This document shows, piece by piece, positions 9,772 through 19,099 of a stretch of 64,000 nucleotides of DNA. Under the pieces are notes generated by a model, which was not told the DNA's origin, made no database searches, and worked only from the letters and a program-made list of their open reading frames with translations. A program made the translations under genes and the position numbers. This DNA is from Mixta tenebrionis. GTDB taxonomy: Bacteria; Pseudomonadota; Gammaproteobacteria; Enterobacterales; Enterobacteriaceae. Each line of letters begins with the position of its first letter. Within the stretch, counting starts at the first letter, position 1. The stretch lies in contig NZ_VHQI01000001.1 in NCBI RefSeq assembly GCF_006517625.1, positions 68,180-132,179 on the forward strand, given 5' to 3'.

Positions 9772-11295
9772 TCAGGCCACGGCGGCCGTCTGCTGCGTGT
9801 TTTTCGGCATGGCAAGGCTCAGCGTCAGCTGCTCCGTTGCCTCATCATGTAGCAGTTCCCCGGCGATCTCGCCTTCGCGCATCACCAGAATACGATCGGC
9901 CAGCCCCATCACCTCCGGCAGATCGCTGGAGGCGAACAGCACGGCGATACCCTGCTGCGCCAGCGCGTAGATCAGGCTGTAGATTTCATGTTTGGCGCCG
10001 ACGTCGATACCACGCGTCGGCTCATCAAGCAGGATGACCTTCATCTCTTCCGACAGCCAGCGTCCCAGAATCGCCTTCTGCTGGTTGCCGCCGGAGAGGT
10101 TCATAATCAGCTGATCGGCGCCGGGCGTTTTGATATTCAGCGAACGGATATGTTTATCGGCGTTGTGCGTCTCCCAGCGGGGATCGATCAGGCAGCCGGC
10201 CGTCAGGTTATTACGTCGGGCGGAAATATTGATATTGTCGCGCACCGAGTGCACCGGAATAATACCGTCCGCCTTGCGATCTTCCGGGCAGAGCAAAATG
10301 CCGGCGCGAATCGCGTGCGCGGGCTGATTGATAGTCAGCGCTTCGCCATCCAGCAGCACGCGCCCGGCCTTCAGACGCGTGGCGCCGAACAGCCCTTTCA
10401 TCAGTTCGCTGCGCCCGGCGCCGACCAGACCAAACAGCCCGACAATTTCCCCGGCGCGCACGCTGAGCGAAACCGGCATTCTTACGCCCTGCGCATGCAC
10501 ACCCTCCAGCTGCAAACGCACCGGACCATGCTGGCGCGGCGAATAGCCATAGACATCGCCGAGATCGCGCCCGACCATCGCCTGCACCAGCATGTCATGG
10601 CTGGTGTTCGGCACGTCGTCGAAGGTGCGCACGTAGCGGCCATCTTTAAACACGGTAATCGCATCGCTCAGCGCAAAGATCTCCTCCATACGGTGCGATA
10701 CGTAAAGCACCACGCGGCCTTCGGCGCGCAGCTGACGGATCACGCGGAACAGCTGTTCGATTTCCCGCGCCGACAGCGAGCTGGTCGGCTCGTCAAAGGC
10801 GATAATTTTGGCGTTGCGCGCCAGCGCCTTGGCAATTTCCACCATCTGCCACTGGCCGAGCGAGAGATATTTCAGCGGCGTATCGGGATCGATATCCATT
10901 CCCAGGTTCTTCAGCTGTAGCCCCGCCTCGTAGCGCAGCAGCCGGTGATTCACCAGCCCGCCGCGCTGCGGCAGCTGGCCCAGGTAGATATTTTCCGCCA
11001 CGCTCATTTCCGGCACCAGATGCAGTTCCTGGTAGATGATGGCGACGCCCGCATCCAGCGCGTCGGTGGTGCGGCTGAAATTCACCGTTTCCCCCTGAAT
11101 CCGGATAGTGCCGCCGCTCGGCTGGTAGCTGCCGCTGAGGATCTTCAGCAGCGTCGATTTACCGGCGCCGTTTTCGCCCATTAGCGCATGGACTTCGCCC
11201 GCGCGGCAGTGAAAGCTGATATCCTGCAGCGCCTTCACGCCGGGAAAAGTTTTACTGATGCCATGAAACGACAGAAAGGCAGAATCAGTGTTCAT
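9772..11295 (-). CDS. araG: L-arabinose ABC transporter ATP-binding protein AraG
   Basis: Duplicated ATPase that powers arabinose import. 507 residues. The first nucleotide-binding half has Walker [10 protein letters not shown] (near residue 40), an ABC signature-like YLSLGQWQM and Walker [10 protein letters not shown]. The second half has a degenerate Walker A (GLVGAGRSE), signature LSGGNQQK and Walker [15 protein letters not shown]. This asymmetry is normal for the sugar-importer class. A GGAG site precedes the ATG. It is separated from araF by 76 bases that hold a hairpin, and is followed at 15 bases by araH. Confidence 0.96.
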   Translation of the reverse strand: MNTDSAFLSFHGISKTFPGVKALQDISFHCRAGEVHALMGENGAGKSTLLKILSGSYQPSGGTIRIQGETVNFSRTTDALDAGVAIIYQELHLVPEMSVAENIYLGQLPQRGGLVNHRLLRYEAGLQLKNLGMDIDPDTPLKYLSLGQWQMVEIAKALARNAKIIAFDEPTSSLSAREIEQLFRVIRQLRAEGRVVLYVSHRMEEIFALSDAITVFKDGRYVRTFDDVPNTSHDMLVQAMVGRDLGDVYGYSPRQHGPVRLQLEGVHAQGVRMPVSLSVRAGEIVGLFGLVGAGRSELMKGLFGATRLKAGRVLLDGEALTINQPAHAIRAGILLCPEDRKADGIIPVHSVRDNINISARRNNLTAGCLIDPRWETHNADKHIRSLNIKTPGADQLIMNLSGGNQQKAILGRWLSEEMKVILLDEPTRGIDVGAKHEIYSLIYALAQQGIAVLFASSDLPEVMGLADRILVMREGEIAGELLHDEATEQLTLSLAMPKNTQQTAAVA

Positions 11296-11344
11296 GGTGT
11301 CTCCGCTCTGTTAAATAAACGCCTGCGATCCGGCGCGTAGAGAA

Positions 11345-11366
11345 GCGGACGGCGCGTGCCGCCCGC
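11345..11366 (-). promoter_or_regulatory. intercistronic hairpin after araF
   Basis: GCGG-A-CGGC and GCCG-C-CCGC pair into a 9-bp stem with one A/C mismatch and a GCGT loop. It sits 5 bases past the araF stop and has no U-tract. Such hairpins commonly protect the binding-protein mRNA from 3' decay, so that it is made in excess over the ATPase and permease; that role is inferred here. Confidence 0.5.
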
Positions 11367-11371
11367 GCCTG

Positions 11372-12355
11372 TTACATCAATCCTTTCTTCGCCAGCTCGG
11401 CCTTAAAATTGTCGCGCGTAATCAGCACCACGTCGGTCACTTCGGTAAATTTTGCCGGCTCCTCGCCTTTGGTTGTCCAGTTGTAGAGCATCTGAATACT
11501 TTTGTAACCGTGTACGTCCGGGCTGGGCAGCAGCGAACCATAGAAGCCGGTCGGTTGCCCTTTAGAGAGTTCGCTGATGGCGTCAACGCCGTTAATGCCG
11601 ATGCCGATCACGTTCGGCGCCTTAAAGCCCTGACCTTCGGTAGCGCGCACGCCGCCCAGCACGGTGTTATCGTTCATGCCGACGATCAGCCACTGTTTCA
11701 CTTCCGGATGCTGTACCAGCAGCGAGTTGGCGGCATCAAAGGCGCCGGGAATATCGTTGGATTTCGTGGGAACCTGATAGATCTGCTTTGCCGGGAAACC
11801 AGCGGCCTTCAGCGCCTCAACAGAACCGCTGGTGCGGCGGCGCGCGGTATCCAGCTCGTTAGCGGTGATCGCCATCACCGCTGAGGTTTTCACATCCCAG
11901 CCGCGCTTCTGCATCTCTTTATACAGCTCCTGACCCTGCCGCTCGCCGATTTTGGTCGCCGCCATCATCACCAGCGGCACGCTCTCCATCGGCTTGCCTT
12001 TAGCGGTAACAAACTGATCGTCTACCGCAATCACTTTCAAATCGTAGCTGCGCGCTTTCGCCATAATGGCCGAGCCAAGTTTGGGATCGGGCGTACAAAT
12101 CACAAAGCCCTTCGCGCCGCTGGCCGCCAGGCTATCGATGGCGTTCAGCGTTTTTTCACCGTCCGGCACCGCAATCTTGATCACCTCAAAGCCTAAATCT
12201 TTGCCGGCCTTATCGGCGAACTTCCATTCGGTCTGGAACCAGGGCTCTTCCGGCTGTTTAACCAGGAAACCCAGCTTCATGGTATCGGCGATAGCGGAAT
12301 GTGACATAGCGGCGGCCAGGCCGACGGCAGCTAAGGCTTTAGTGAATTTGTGCAT
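11372..12355 (-). CDS. araF: L-arabinose-binding periplasmic protein AraF
   Basis: Periplasmic receptor that captures arabinose and delivers it to AraGH. A classical signal peptide is visible (basic start, hydrophobic core, cleavage after SHSAIA, about residue 23). The mature part is a two-lobed type-1 binding protein of the ribose/arabinose family beginning MKLGFLVKQPEEPWFQTEW. 327 residues. GGAG precedes the ATG. First gene of the araFGH(C) run, divergent from araBA across a 371-base regulatory gap. Confidence 0.96.
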   Translation of the reverse strand: MHKFTKALAAVGLAAAMSHSAIADTMKLGFLVKQPEEPWFQTEWKFADKAGKDLGFEVIKIAVPDGEKTLNAIDSLAASGAKGFVICTPDPKLGSAIMAKARSYDLKVIAVDDQFVTAKGKPMESVPLVMMAATKIGERQGQELYKEMQKRGWDVKTSAVMAITANELDTARRRTSGSVEALKAAGFPAKQIYQVPTKSNDIPGAFDAANSLLVQHPEVKQWLIVGMNDNTVLGGVRATEGQGFKAPNVIGIGINGVDAISELSKGQPTGFYGSLLPSPDVHGYKSIQMLYNWTTKGEEPAKFTEVTDVVLITRDNFKAELAKKGLM

Positions 12356-12726
12356 GATGCTCTCCGGTGCAGTAGTTTTTTTCGTGGTGTGTAACGAAAC
12401 GGTGTAAGCGATACCAGTCAGTTAAAAAGCGCGTCAAAAACCATAAATCAGTAAATTAGCATGATGATTGTTCGTTAGCTGAACAGACGCTGGGCTAGTT
12501 TTAGCGGGAAACGCCGCTGGAAATGTAGAGCGGTATCACATCACAAAACTACAGCAATAAAGTCCATATATTTAGCAACTTTAACCGGAAATTAACTTTT
12601 GATCCGCCTCACAAATCTTCCGGCAACGACAGAAAAATACATATTTGCAGCCAGCCAGGGCTAACTGAAAAACGGCGCGCTTTTTAGTCTCAGGAGCTGC
12701 GATAGTTCATTAACAGGAGAGTCCGA
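12356..12726. promoter_or_regulatory. araF / araB divergent control region
   Basis: 371 bases without a gene, AT-rich, between divergent araF and araB. It holds the AraC-type tandem half-sites at 12552-12589. A degenerate CRP-like pair (TGTAG, 7 bases, TCACA; 12524-12540) lies just upstream of them, in roughly the position CRP occupies before E. coli araBAD. I could not place the araF promoter or a second AraC site with confidence. Confidence 0.6.
12552..12589 (+). promoter_or_regulatory. tandem AraC half-sites upstream of araB
   Basis: The half-site CAGC-N7-TCCATA (12552-12568) differs from the AraC consensus TAGC-N7-TCCATA only at its first base. A second half-site, TAGC-N7 followed by a degenerate ACCGGA, begins at 12573, exactly 21 bases later. 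E. coli araI1 and araI2 have the same direct orientation and 21-base spacing. The weaker second site faces araB, as I2 does, and should abut the -35 region of the araBA promoter. Confidence 0.75.
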
Positions 12727-14412
12727 ATGCGTGCTGGTGCCATAACGATTGGTCTGGACTTTGGCAGCGATTCGGTTCGCGCCCTGGCGGTAGATTGCCA
12801 AAGCGGCGCAGAACTGCAAAAAGAGGTGGCGCCCTATACACGCTGGCTGGCTGGCCGCTACTCGGCGCCGCAGGCGAGCCAGTTTCGACATCATCCCCAG
12901 GATTATATCGACGCGCTGGAGATTGCCGTGCGCGGCGTAGTCTCGCGTCTGAGCGCGGCGCAGCGCGCGGCGGTAGTGGGCATCGGCGTTGATTCCACCG
13001 GCTCCACGCCCGCCCCCATCGACCGTAACGGCCAGGTGCTGGCGCTGCGTCCGGAGTTTGCCGATAACCCGAATGCAATGTTTATTTTGTGGAAGGATCA
13101 CACCGCTATTGAGGAGGCGGAAGAGATTAACCGCCTCTGCCGCAGTGGACGGTTTGAGGACTATTCGCGCTATATCGGCGGCGTTTACTCCTCCGAGTGG
13201 TTCTGGGCCAAAATTCTGCATATCTCCCGCACTGATGCGGCGGTACGCGCCGCCGCCGTTTCCTGGATCGAACTGTGCGACTGGGTGCCTGCCCTGCTGA
13301 GCGGCACCACCGCGCCCGCCGCCATTCGTCGCGGCCGCTGCGCCGCCGGACATAAATCGCTGTGGCATCCGCAGTGGGGCGGCCTGCCGCCGGCGGATTT
13401 CCTTAACGCTCTCGATCCGTTGCTCACCGAACGGCTTGATGTGCCGCTGTTCACCGAGACCTTTACCGCTGATCGCCCGGTCGGCACCCTGACGCCGGAA
13501 TGGGCGGAGCGCCTGGGACTTTCCACTGCGGTAACCCTTTCCGGCGGCGCCTTTGACTGCCATATGGGCGCGGTAGGCGCCGGGGCGCAGCCCTGGACGC
13601 TGGTTAAGGTAATCGGCACCTCCACCTGTGACATTCTGATCGCCGAGGCGGAACGCGTCGGTGAACGCGCTATTGCAGGCATTTGCGGTCAGGTGGACGG
13701 CAGCGTCACGCCCGGCGTTATCGGGCTTGAGGCGGGCCAGTCCGCCTTTGGCGATATGTACGCCTGGTTCAGCCGCCTGCTGAGCTGGCCGCTGCAGCAG
13801 CTGGCGCAGCAGCAGCCGGCGCTGAAGCCGCAGCTCGATACCTTTACTCAGGATCTACTGCGTCAGCTGACCGACGCCTGGGTCGCCAATCCGCAGCTCG
13901 ATCGTCTGCCGCTGGTGCTTGACTGGTTCAACGGGCGCCGCACCCCCTTCGCCAACCAGCGCCTGAAAGGCGTGATTACCGATCTGGATCTCGGCACCGA
14001 CGCGCCGGCGCTGTTCGGCGGTTTTATTGCCGCTACCGCCTTCGGCGCGCGCGCCATTATGGAGTGTTTCGAACAGCAGCAGATTCCGGTGGAGAACATT
14101 CTGACGCTGGGCGGCATCGCGCGTAAATCGCCGGCGATTATGCAGGTCTGCTGCGACGTAATGAATCGTCCGCTGGATATTGTCGCCTCTGATGAGTGCT
14201 GCGCCTTGGGCGCCGCGATTTTTGCCGCCGTGGCTGCGGGCGTTTATTCCGATGTCCCCACCGCGCAGCAGAGAATGGCCAGCCCGGTTGAGCGCTCGCT
14301 CCAGCCCGACGCCGCGCGCGTGGCGCGCTATCAGCAGCTTTATCAACGTTATCAACAGTGGTGTGCGACCGCCGAACCTCATTACGCCGCACGTCCTTCT
14401 TCCGCTATTTAA
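12727..14412 (+). CDS. araB: L-ribulokinase AraB
   Basis: ATP-dependent kinase converting L-ribulose to L-ribulose 5-phosphate in arabinose breakdown. 561 residues, FGGY fold: N-terminal phosphate motif [16 protein letters not shown], then [13 protein letters not shown], and the C-terminal [10 protein letters not shown] and CALGAAI segments. The start (12727) follows AGGAG and gives a short extension (MRAG) relative to E. coli. araA begins 9 bases after the stop. No araD follows, so the next enzyme must be encoded elsewhere or be replaced. Confidence 0.96.
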   Translation: MRAGAITIGLDFGSDSVRALAVDCQSGAELQKEVAPYTRWLAGRYSAPQASQFRHHPQDYIDALEIAVRGVVSRLSAAQRAAVVGIGVDSTGSTPAPIDRNGQVLALRPEFADNPNAMFILWKDHTAIEEAEEINRLCRSGRFEDYSRYIGGVYSSEWFWAKILHISRTDAAVRAAAVSWIELCDWVPALLSGTTAPAAIRRGRCAAGHKSLWHPQWGGLPPADFLNALDPLLTERLDVPLFTETFTADRPVGTLTPEWAERLGLSTAVTLSGGAFDCHMGAVGAGAQPWTLVKVIGTSTCDILIAEAERVGERAIAGICGQVDGSVTPGVIGLEAGQSAFGDMYAWFSRLLSWPLQQLAQQQPALKPQLDTFTQDLLRQLTDAWVANPQLDRLPLVLDWFNGRRTPFANQRLKGVITDLDLGTDAPALFGGFIAATAFGARAIMECFEQQQIPVENILTLGGIARKSPAIMQVCCDVMNRPLDIVASDECCALGAAIFAAVAAGVYSDVPTAQQRMASPVERSLQPDAARVARYQQLYQRYQQWCATAEPHYAARPSSAI

Positions 14413-14421
14413 GGAGTTTTT

Positions 14422-15924
14422 ATGCAACAGTTTGATTCGCTGAGCGTATGGTTTGTGATTGGCACCCAGCACCTGTACGGCCCGGAAACGCTGCGTCAGG
14501 TGGCCGCCCATGCGCAGCAGGTGGTGGATGGACTGAACCGCGACGCCAAACTGCCGGTGAAGCTGCAGCTGAAGCCGCTGGTAACAAGCCCGGACGAGGC
14601 GCTGGCGCTCTGCCGCGACGCCAGCCATGACGCCAGCTGTATCGGCGTTATTACCTGGCTGCACACCTTCTCCCCGGCAAAGATGTGGATCGGCGGCCTC
14701 TCGGTGCTGAATAAGCCGCTGCTGCAGTTCCATACCCAGTTCAACGCGGAAATTCCGTGGGACAGTATGGATATGGATTTTATGAACCTGAACCAGACGG
14801 CGCACGGTGGACGCGAGTTCGGTTTTATCGGCGCGCGTATGGGACTGGCGCACAGCGTGATTACCGGACACTGGCAGGATCGCGGCTGCCACCAGCGCCT
14901 TGAGAAATGGATGCGCGCGGCGGCCGCACGCCACGCCAGCCGGCAGCTGAAGGTGGCGCGCTTCGGCGATAATATGCGTGAGGTAGCGGTAACCGAGGGC
15001 GACAAAGTAGCGGCGCAGATTCAGTTTGGCTATGCGGTGAACGGCTGGGGCGTCGGCGATCTGGTTGAGGTGATTAATCAGGTCAGCGACGGCGAGGTTA
15101 ACGCGCTGGTGGATGAGTATGAAAGCCAGTACCGTTTCAGCGCGGTAGCGACGGTAAACGGCGAGAAACGCCAGAACGTGCTGGACGCCGCCCGTATCGA
15201 GCTGGGCCTCAAACGTTTTCTTGATAATGAAGGCTGCCGCGCCTTTACCACCAATTTCCAGACGCTGCACGGCATGACGCAGCTGCCGGGGCTGGCGGTG
15301 CAGCGGCTGATGGCGCAGGGCTACGGCTTTGCCGGCGAAGGCGACTGGAAAACCGCCGCGCTGCTGCATATTTGCAAAATTATGGCGGGCGATCGCCCCG
15401 GCGGCACCTCATTTATGGAGGATTACACCTATCACTTCTCACCGGGTAACGAGCTGGTGCTGGGTTCGCATATGCTGGAAGTTTGCCCTTCTGTCGCCAA
15501 AGAGGAAAAACCGCTGCTGGACGTACAGTTTCTCGGCATCGGCGGCAAAGCCGATCCGGCGCGCCTGATTTTTTCCACTCCGGCAGGACCCGCGGTAAAC
15601 GCCAGCGTGATCGATATCGGCGATCGCTTCCGCCTGCTGGTAAACGTGGTGGACGCCATTGAGCAGCCGCGGCCGTTGCCAAAGCTGCCGGTAGCGCGCG
15701 CTTTGTGGAAAGCGCAGCCGACGCTGGCGACCGCCTCTGAAGCCTGGATTCTGGGCGGCGGCGCACACCATACCGTTTTCAGCCAGGCGCTGGACGTAGA
15801 CGATATGCGTCTGTATGGCGAGATGCACGGCATTGAAGTAATGGTAATCGATAACGACACCACGCTGCCCGCCTTTAAGGATGCGCTGCGCTGGAACGAG
15901 GTCTATTACCGCATTAATCGTTAA
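14422..15924 (+). CDS. araA: L-arabinose isomerase AraA
   Basis: Manganese-dependent cytosolic isomerase converting L-arabinose to L-ribulose, the first step of the pathway. 500 residues, the same as E. coli. Characteristic segments include [12 protein letters not shown] at the N-terminus, [33 protein letters not shown], and the metal-site region [22 protein letters not shown] precedes the ATG. It ends the araBA operon and is followed by a terminator at 15953. Confidence 0.97.
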   Translation: MQQFDSLSVWFVIGTQHLYGPETLRQVAAHAQQVVDGLNRDAKLPVKLQLKPLVTSPDEALALCRDASHDASCIGVITWLHTFSPAKMWIGGLSVLNKPLLQFHTQFNAEIPWDSMDMDFMNLNQTAHGGREFGFIGARMGLAHSVITGHWQDRGCHQRLEKWMRAAAARHASRQLKVARFGDNMREVAVTEGDKVAAQIQFGYAVNGWGVGDLVEVINQVSDGEVNALVDEYESQYRFSAVATVNGEKRQNVLDAARIELGLKRFLDNEGCRAFTTNFQTLHGMTQLPGLAVQRLMAQGYGFAGEGDWKTAALLHICKIMAGDRPGGTSFMEDYTYHFSPGNELVLGSHMLEVCPSVAKEEKPLLDVQFLGIGGKADPARLIFSTPAGPAVNASVIDIGDRFRLLVNVVDAIEQPRPLPKLPVARALWKAQPTLATASEAWILGGGAHHTVFSQALDVDDMRLYGEMHGIEVMVIDNDTTLPAFKDALRWNEVYYRINR

Positions 15925-15952
15925 CTGAAATGGTACGCTCAAATAAAAATGA

Positions 15953-15975
15953 GGGCGCATAGCCGCGCCCTTTTT
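15953..15975 (+). terminator. intrinsic terminator after araA
   Basis: GGGCGC/GCGCCC stem (6 bp, 6-base loop) followed by TTTTT, 28 bases past the araA stop. Confidence 0.8.
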
Positions 15976-16079
15976 CCATTTTTTGCCGGAACCAGTCAAA
16001 TGAAGAAGCAGCGAACTGCCTGTTAAGCCGCCAGGTTTAAAAAAAGCCGACAATTGGTTTTTACCAGTCGCGGCACAAG

Positions 16080-16100
16080 GCTGAGCATCCGGCGGGCGCC
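16080..16100. repeat. left copy of a 21-base direct repeat flanking the GH20 segment
   Basis: The 14-base core GCTGAGCATCCGGC plus GCGCC at the end is shared with 18057-18077 in the same orientation; 19 of 21 positions agree. The pair brackets the AT-rich GH20 region. It could be an insertion scar, a short extragenic repeat family, or chance similarity between hairpin arms. Confidence 0.45.
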
Positions 16101-16121
16101 CAGCCTGTTTATCTTCACAGA

Positions 16122-17651
16122 TTAATGAATTGGTTCCCAGCCATCAGATAAACTAACAAAGGTATTATAGTCAAAACCTTCCGAGCCCTTGCCCCAGCTT
16201 TTTTCTGCCATAGCCCGCAGCGCTAATTTCACCTTATCATAAATGTCGTTTTCATCGATGCTGTCGGCATTGTCGCACCAGATGCAGTACATGGCGCCCC
16301 TTATCTGCTGCAGGCTGTCCACCTTCTGCTGGGCCTCGAAATCAGCGCTATTACCGGCAAATACCATCGGCGTCCATTGGTTATATATCGCTTCCGGTTT
16401 TGGATCGCTTATCTGCGTTTTGTCATATTGATTAGACCTTTCGTTCGGTTTTGAAGTATTTATCTGCGGCGTATAATAAAGATAATTTTGATTAGCATTG
16501 ATCAGATTATAGCCTGCAGAAATTAACTGCGTCACCGGTGCATAAAGACCACCAAAAAATGGAATAGAAAATGGAATAATGGAAGAAGACCAGTAACAAA
16601 TCACCGTGCTGGTATCCGGCTGGATAGTTCCGCCTTCCCTGAATATTTCATCATTCCATATTCTTGCTTCCATACCGCTGGCAACAACCTGCGCGGCACG
16701 CTGATTAAGATAAGTTATGGCTTCATCATGAGTAGCCTGCTTCAGCAGGGTGGCAAAATACTCATCCCCGCCGACATGAAAAGCCGGGCAGCCGTTAAAA
16801 CTGCCGATCCATTCATCAATAATATCGCTGATAACCTGAACGCCAACCGGATTAGTGACTTTTAAATTAACATCATAAGCCGGAAGTTCATAAGAAATAC
16901 CCTGATATGTTTCCGGATCGGCTTTTTTTAACGTTTTGATAATATTATCCATATGGCCAGGGCTGTCAAAATCGGGAATGACGGCAACACACCGGTCGCT
17001 GGCATAATCAATCAACTCTGCGATATCACTTTTGGTTAATACCGTTGAGCTTTCAAAGCTAACGCCATATTTTTCTTCATCAATCGAGGTTTCCATTCTG
17101 AAACCCTGATTATCTGAAAGATGTAACTGCAGGGCATTCATTTTTATCGCGGCAAGCTGGTCTACCATTTTTTTTATCCACGGCAGCGAGAGATATTTTC
17201 TTGCCACATCCAGCAACAGCCCCCGCTCTTCGATCTGCGAGTAATCATGAATTTCACCATAGTTCAGCACCGGACCACGTTGGGCAAACTGCAATAATGT
17301 TCTGGTAGCATAAAAAACGCCCTCAATCGTGGGCGCCTCAACGGCAATACCCTGCCCGTTGACGACAATCGTATACTCATCGTAAAGCGCCTCGCTGACT
17401 TCTCCCGCCACCGAAAACTGGATATATCGATCCGTTTCTGCGGGCAGCGTCTCAACCAGGCTTAACTGCACGCCGGTAGCGACAAAAAACTCAGCAATAA
17501 ACAGCTTTAGCTTATTAACGAGGTCGGGGAATTGCTGCACCGAGGCAGAATAAATACCCAGCAGCTGCTTAAATTCAATGTTACTATTCTGATCTTGCAC
17601 ATAAGACTTCACTGACGGGATAATCATGTTGCTCATATCTTCGTTTTTCAT
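16122..17651 (-). CDS. family 20 glycoside hydrolase (beta-N-acetylhexosaminidase-like), no signal peptide
   Basis: Probable exo-beta-hexosaminidase removing terminal GlcNAc or GalNAc; substrate not known. Residues about 10-130 resemble the GH20 N-terminal domain (EAPTIEGVFYATRTLLQF). Residues about 140-460 form the barrel: ERGLLLDVARKY, LQLHLSDNQGFRM, IPDFDSPGH, and FHVGGDEY, with the catalytic Asp296-Glu297 pair intact. The N-terminus MKNEDMSNMII is not a signal sequence, so the enzyme looks cytosolic, unlike most enterobacterial hexosaminidases. Codon use is AT-rich (sampled lines at 16441 and 17101 are 32% and 43% GC, against 58% in araB). A 509-residue, Gram-positive-like form suggests horizontal transfer (inference). 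Confidence 0.85.
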   Translation of the reverse strand: MKNEDMSNMIIPSVKSYVQDQNSNIEFKQLLGIYSASVQQFPDLVNKLKLFIAEFFVATGVQLSLVETLPAETDRYIQFSVAGEVSEALYDEYTIVVNGQGIAVEAPTIEGVFYATRTLLQFAQRGPVLNYGEIHDYSQIEERGLLLDVARKYLSLPWIKKMVDQLAAIKMNALQLHLSDNQGFRMETSIDEEKYGVSFESSTVLTKSDIAELIDYASDRCVAVIPDFDSPGHMDNIIKTLKKADPETYQGISYELPAYDVNLKVTNPVGVQVISDIIDEWIGSFNGCPAFHVGGDEYFATLLKQATHDEAITYLNQRAAQVVASGMEARIWNDEIFREGGTIQPDTSTVICYWSSSIIPFSIPFFGGLYAPVTQLISAGYNLINANQNYLYYTPQINTSKPNERSNQYDKTQISDPKPEAIYNQWTPMVFAGNSADFEAQQKVDSLQQIRGAMYCIWCDNADSIDENDIYDKVKLALRAMAEKSWGKGSEGFDYNTFVSLSDGWEPIH

Positions 17652-18030
17652 TTTTAGCTCCTGAATTTTATTTTTAATAATCCTGTACAGATTACGTAAA
17701 TTAGCATACCGCTCTGTCTGTAATTTGTCAGAATAATTACTGGTTGCAAGAAATCAAAGATTATTCCTGACCTGTTCAGCCATAAAAACAGGGCGTCCAT
17801 AGCTGGGCAATAAGATAAAAGTTTGCACCGGATTAATATTAAAAATAAAAAATAAATAGCTGGCGCGGTAACTAATAAAGATATTGGCGCGGCGGTAAAT
17901 AGTGACGTCAGCGTACAGGCCATTGCCGCCCCGCCAGCCGCCCATGATTTTCTGCCAGGCCTGATGAGCATTATGGTTAAGGTTGCCGGGGCTGATATCG
18001 CTCATAGTATGTTGTAACTAAAAACGTTAG

Positions 18031-18105
18031 AAAAAACGCCCCGCACGGTTTCTCCTGCTGAGCATCCGGCATGCGCCGTTCAGCAGAGGTTTCCTGCGGG
18101 GCGTT
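18031..18105 (-). terminator. branched terminator after yjfF
   Basis: On the minus strand an 11-bp outer stem (AACGCCCCGCA with TGCGGGGCGTT) encloses a second stem (CTGCTGA/TCAGCAG) and a small inner CGGC/GCCG hairpin, followed by TTTTTT. It lies just past the yjfF stop and ends the ytfQRT-yjfF operon. Confidence 0.85.
18057..18077. repeat. right copy of the 21-base direct repeat flanking the GH20 segment
   Basis: Matches 16080-16100 at 19 of 21 positions, same orientation. This copy also forms part of the inner stem of the yjfF terminator, so selection on hairpin structure might explain some of the similarity. Confidence 0.45.
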
Positions 18106-18109
18106 GGCG

Positions 18110-19099
18110 CTACTGCGGCGTCACCCGTTCTACCGGCGCATTCTGCTGGCGATCCCATATCACCGTCAGCACTCTTTGCAGCGCGATAAAAGCGAACAGC
18201 AGGATGCCGATAGCGATTTTCGTCCACCAGGAGCTGAGCGTACCGTCAAAGTTAATCCAGGTCTGTATCAGCCCCTGAATCAGCACGCCGAACAGCGTGC
18301 CGAGCACCGTCCCTACGCCGCCGGAAAGCAGCGTGCCGCCGATCACCACCGAGGCGATGGCGTCCAGCTCCACGCCCAGCCCCGCCAGCGCATAGCCTGC
18401 CGAGGTATATAAAGAAAAAACAATGCCCGCCAGCGTCGCCAAAAAGGTAGAGAGCATATAGATTTTCACCGTGGTGGCGCGCGTCGAAACCCCCATCAGC
18501 TGCGCCGAATGGCTGTTGCCGCCGATAGCATACACCTGATTGCCGAAACGGGTGCGGTGCGCCAGCAGCATACCCAGCCCTACCACCACCAGCATAATCA
18601 GCGCCATCAGGCTGAGCCGCCCGCCGCCCGGCATTTTCCACGCCATTCCGGAGAGCGTGCCGTAAAGGGGATGATCGATAGGTAGCGAACTTTCCGCAAT
18701 CAGATAGCTACAGCCGCGCAGGAAGAACATGCCCGCCAGGGTGATAATAAAGGCCGGAATTTTCAGCGCATCAATTAGCCAGCCCATCAGCGCGCCGAAG
18801 ATCGCCCCCGCCAGCAGGATAATGGCAAACGCCAGCCAGGGAGAGAGGTGAAGATCGCCAATCGCTCTGGCGAGAAAAACGCCGGTAAAGGCGATCACCG
18901 CGCCGACGGAAAGATCGATGCCGCCGGAAAGAATCACAAAGGTCATACCGACGGCGATAATACCAAGAAAGGCGTTATCGGTGAGGATATTGCCGATCAC
19001 GCGCGTCGAGGCGAAGCCGGGAAACTGCGACAGGCAAAAGAGATAGCCCGCGACGAATACCAGCAGCGTAATGGCTAAAGGCAAATGACGTTTAAGCAT
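18110..19099 (-). CDS. yjfF: galactofuranose ABC transporter permease YjfF
   Basis: Second inner-membrane permease of the galactofuranose importer, probably pairing with YtfT. 329 residues, about ten membrane segments. The family signature SGGIDLSVGAVIAFTG and the later GLGVELDAIASVVIGG segment are conserved and match E. coli YjfF closely, as does the N-terminal MLKRHLPLAIT. Its ATG overlaps the last 8 bases of ytfT (19092-19099), so translation is coupled. Last gene of the operon; a strong terminator follows. Confidence 0.95.
   Translation of the reverse strand: MLKRHLPLAITLLVFVAGYLFCLSQFPGFASTRVIGNILTDNAFLGIIAVGMTFVILSGGIDLSVGAVIAFTGVFLARAIGDLHLSPWLAFAIILLAGAIFGALMGWLIDALKIPAFIITLAGMFFLRGCSYLIAESSLPIDHPLYGTLSGMAWKMPGGGRLSLMALIMLVVVGLGMLLAHRTRFGNQVYAIGGNSHSAQLMGVSTRATTVKIYMLSTFLATLAGIVFSLYTSAGYALAGLGVELDAIASVVIGGTLLSGGVGTVLGTLFGVLIQGLIQTWINFDGTLSSWWTKIAIGILLFAFIALQRVLTVIWDRQQNAPVERVTPQ

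Larger units (their letters stand above)
17652..18109. other. AT-rich gap upstream of the GH20 gene
   Basis: 458 bases. The right end (18031-18105) is the yjfF terminator. The rest is AT-rich like the GH20 gene and should hold its promoter. A minus-strand frame at 17754-18005 (83 codons, starting MSDISPGNLNHNAHQAW) overlaps a second frame at 17654-17971. Neither has a good ribosome site or a family I recognise. They may be remnants of a decayed gene. Confidence 0.4.

Noticed and set aside
12524..12540. CRP site in the ara control region
   Set aside because: Half-sites agree at only 7 of 10 positions and the spacer is one base too long, so I mention it only as CRP-like; not listed as a separate site.
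13855..15369. 504-codon minus-strand open frame across araB-araA
   Set aside because: It lies antisense to two well-matched enzymes and its Arg/His/Gln-rich translation fits no family; GC-rich genes often leave such frames open.
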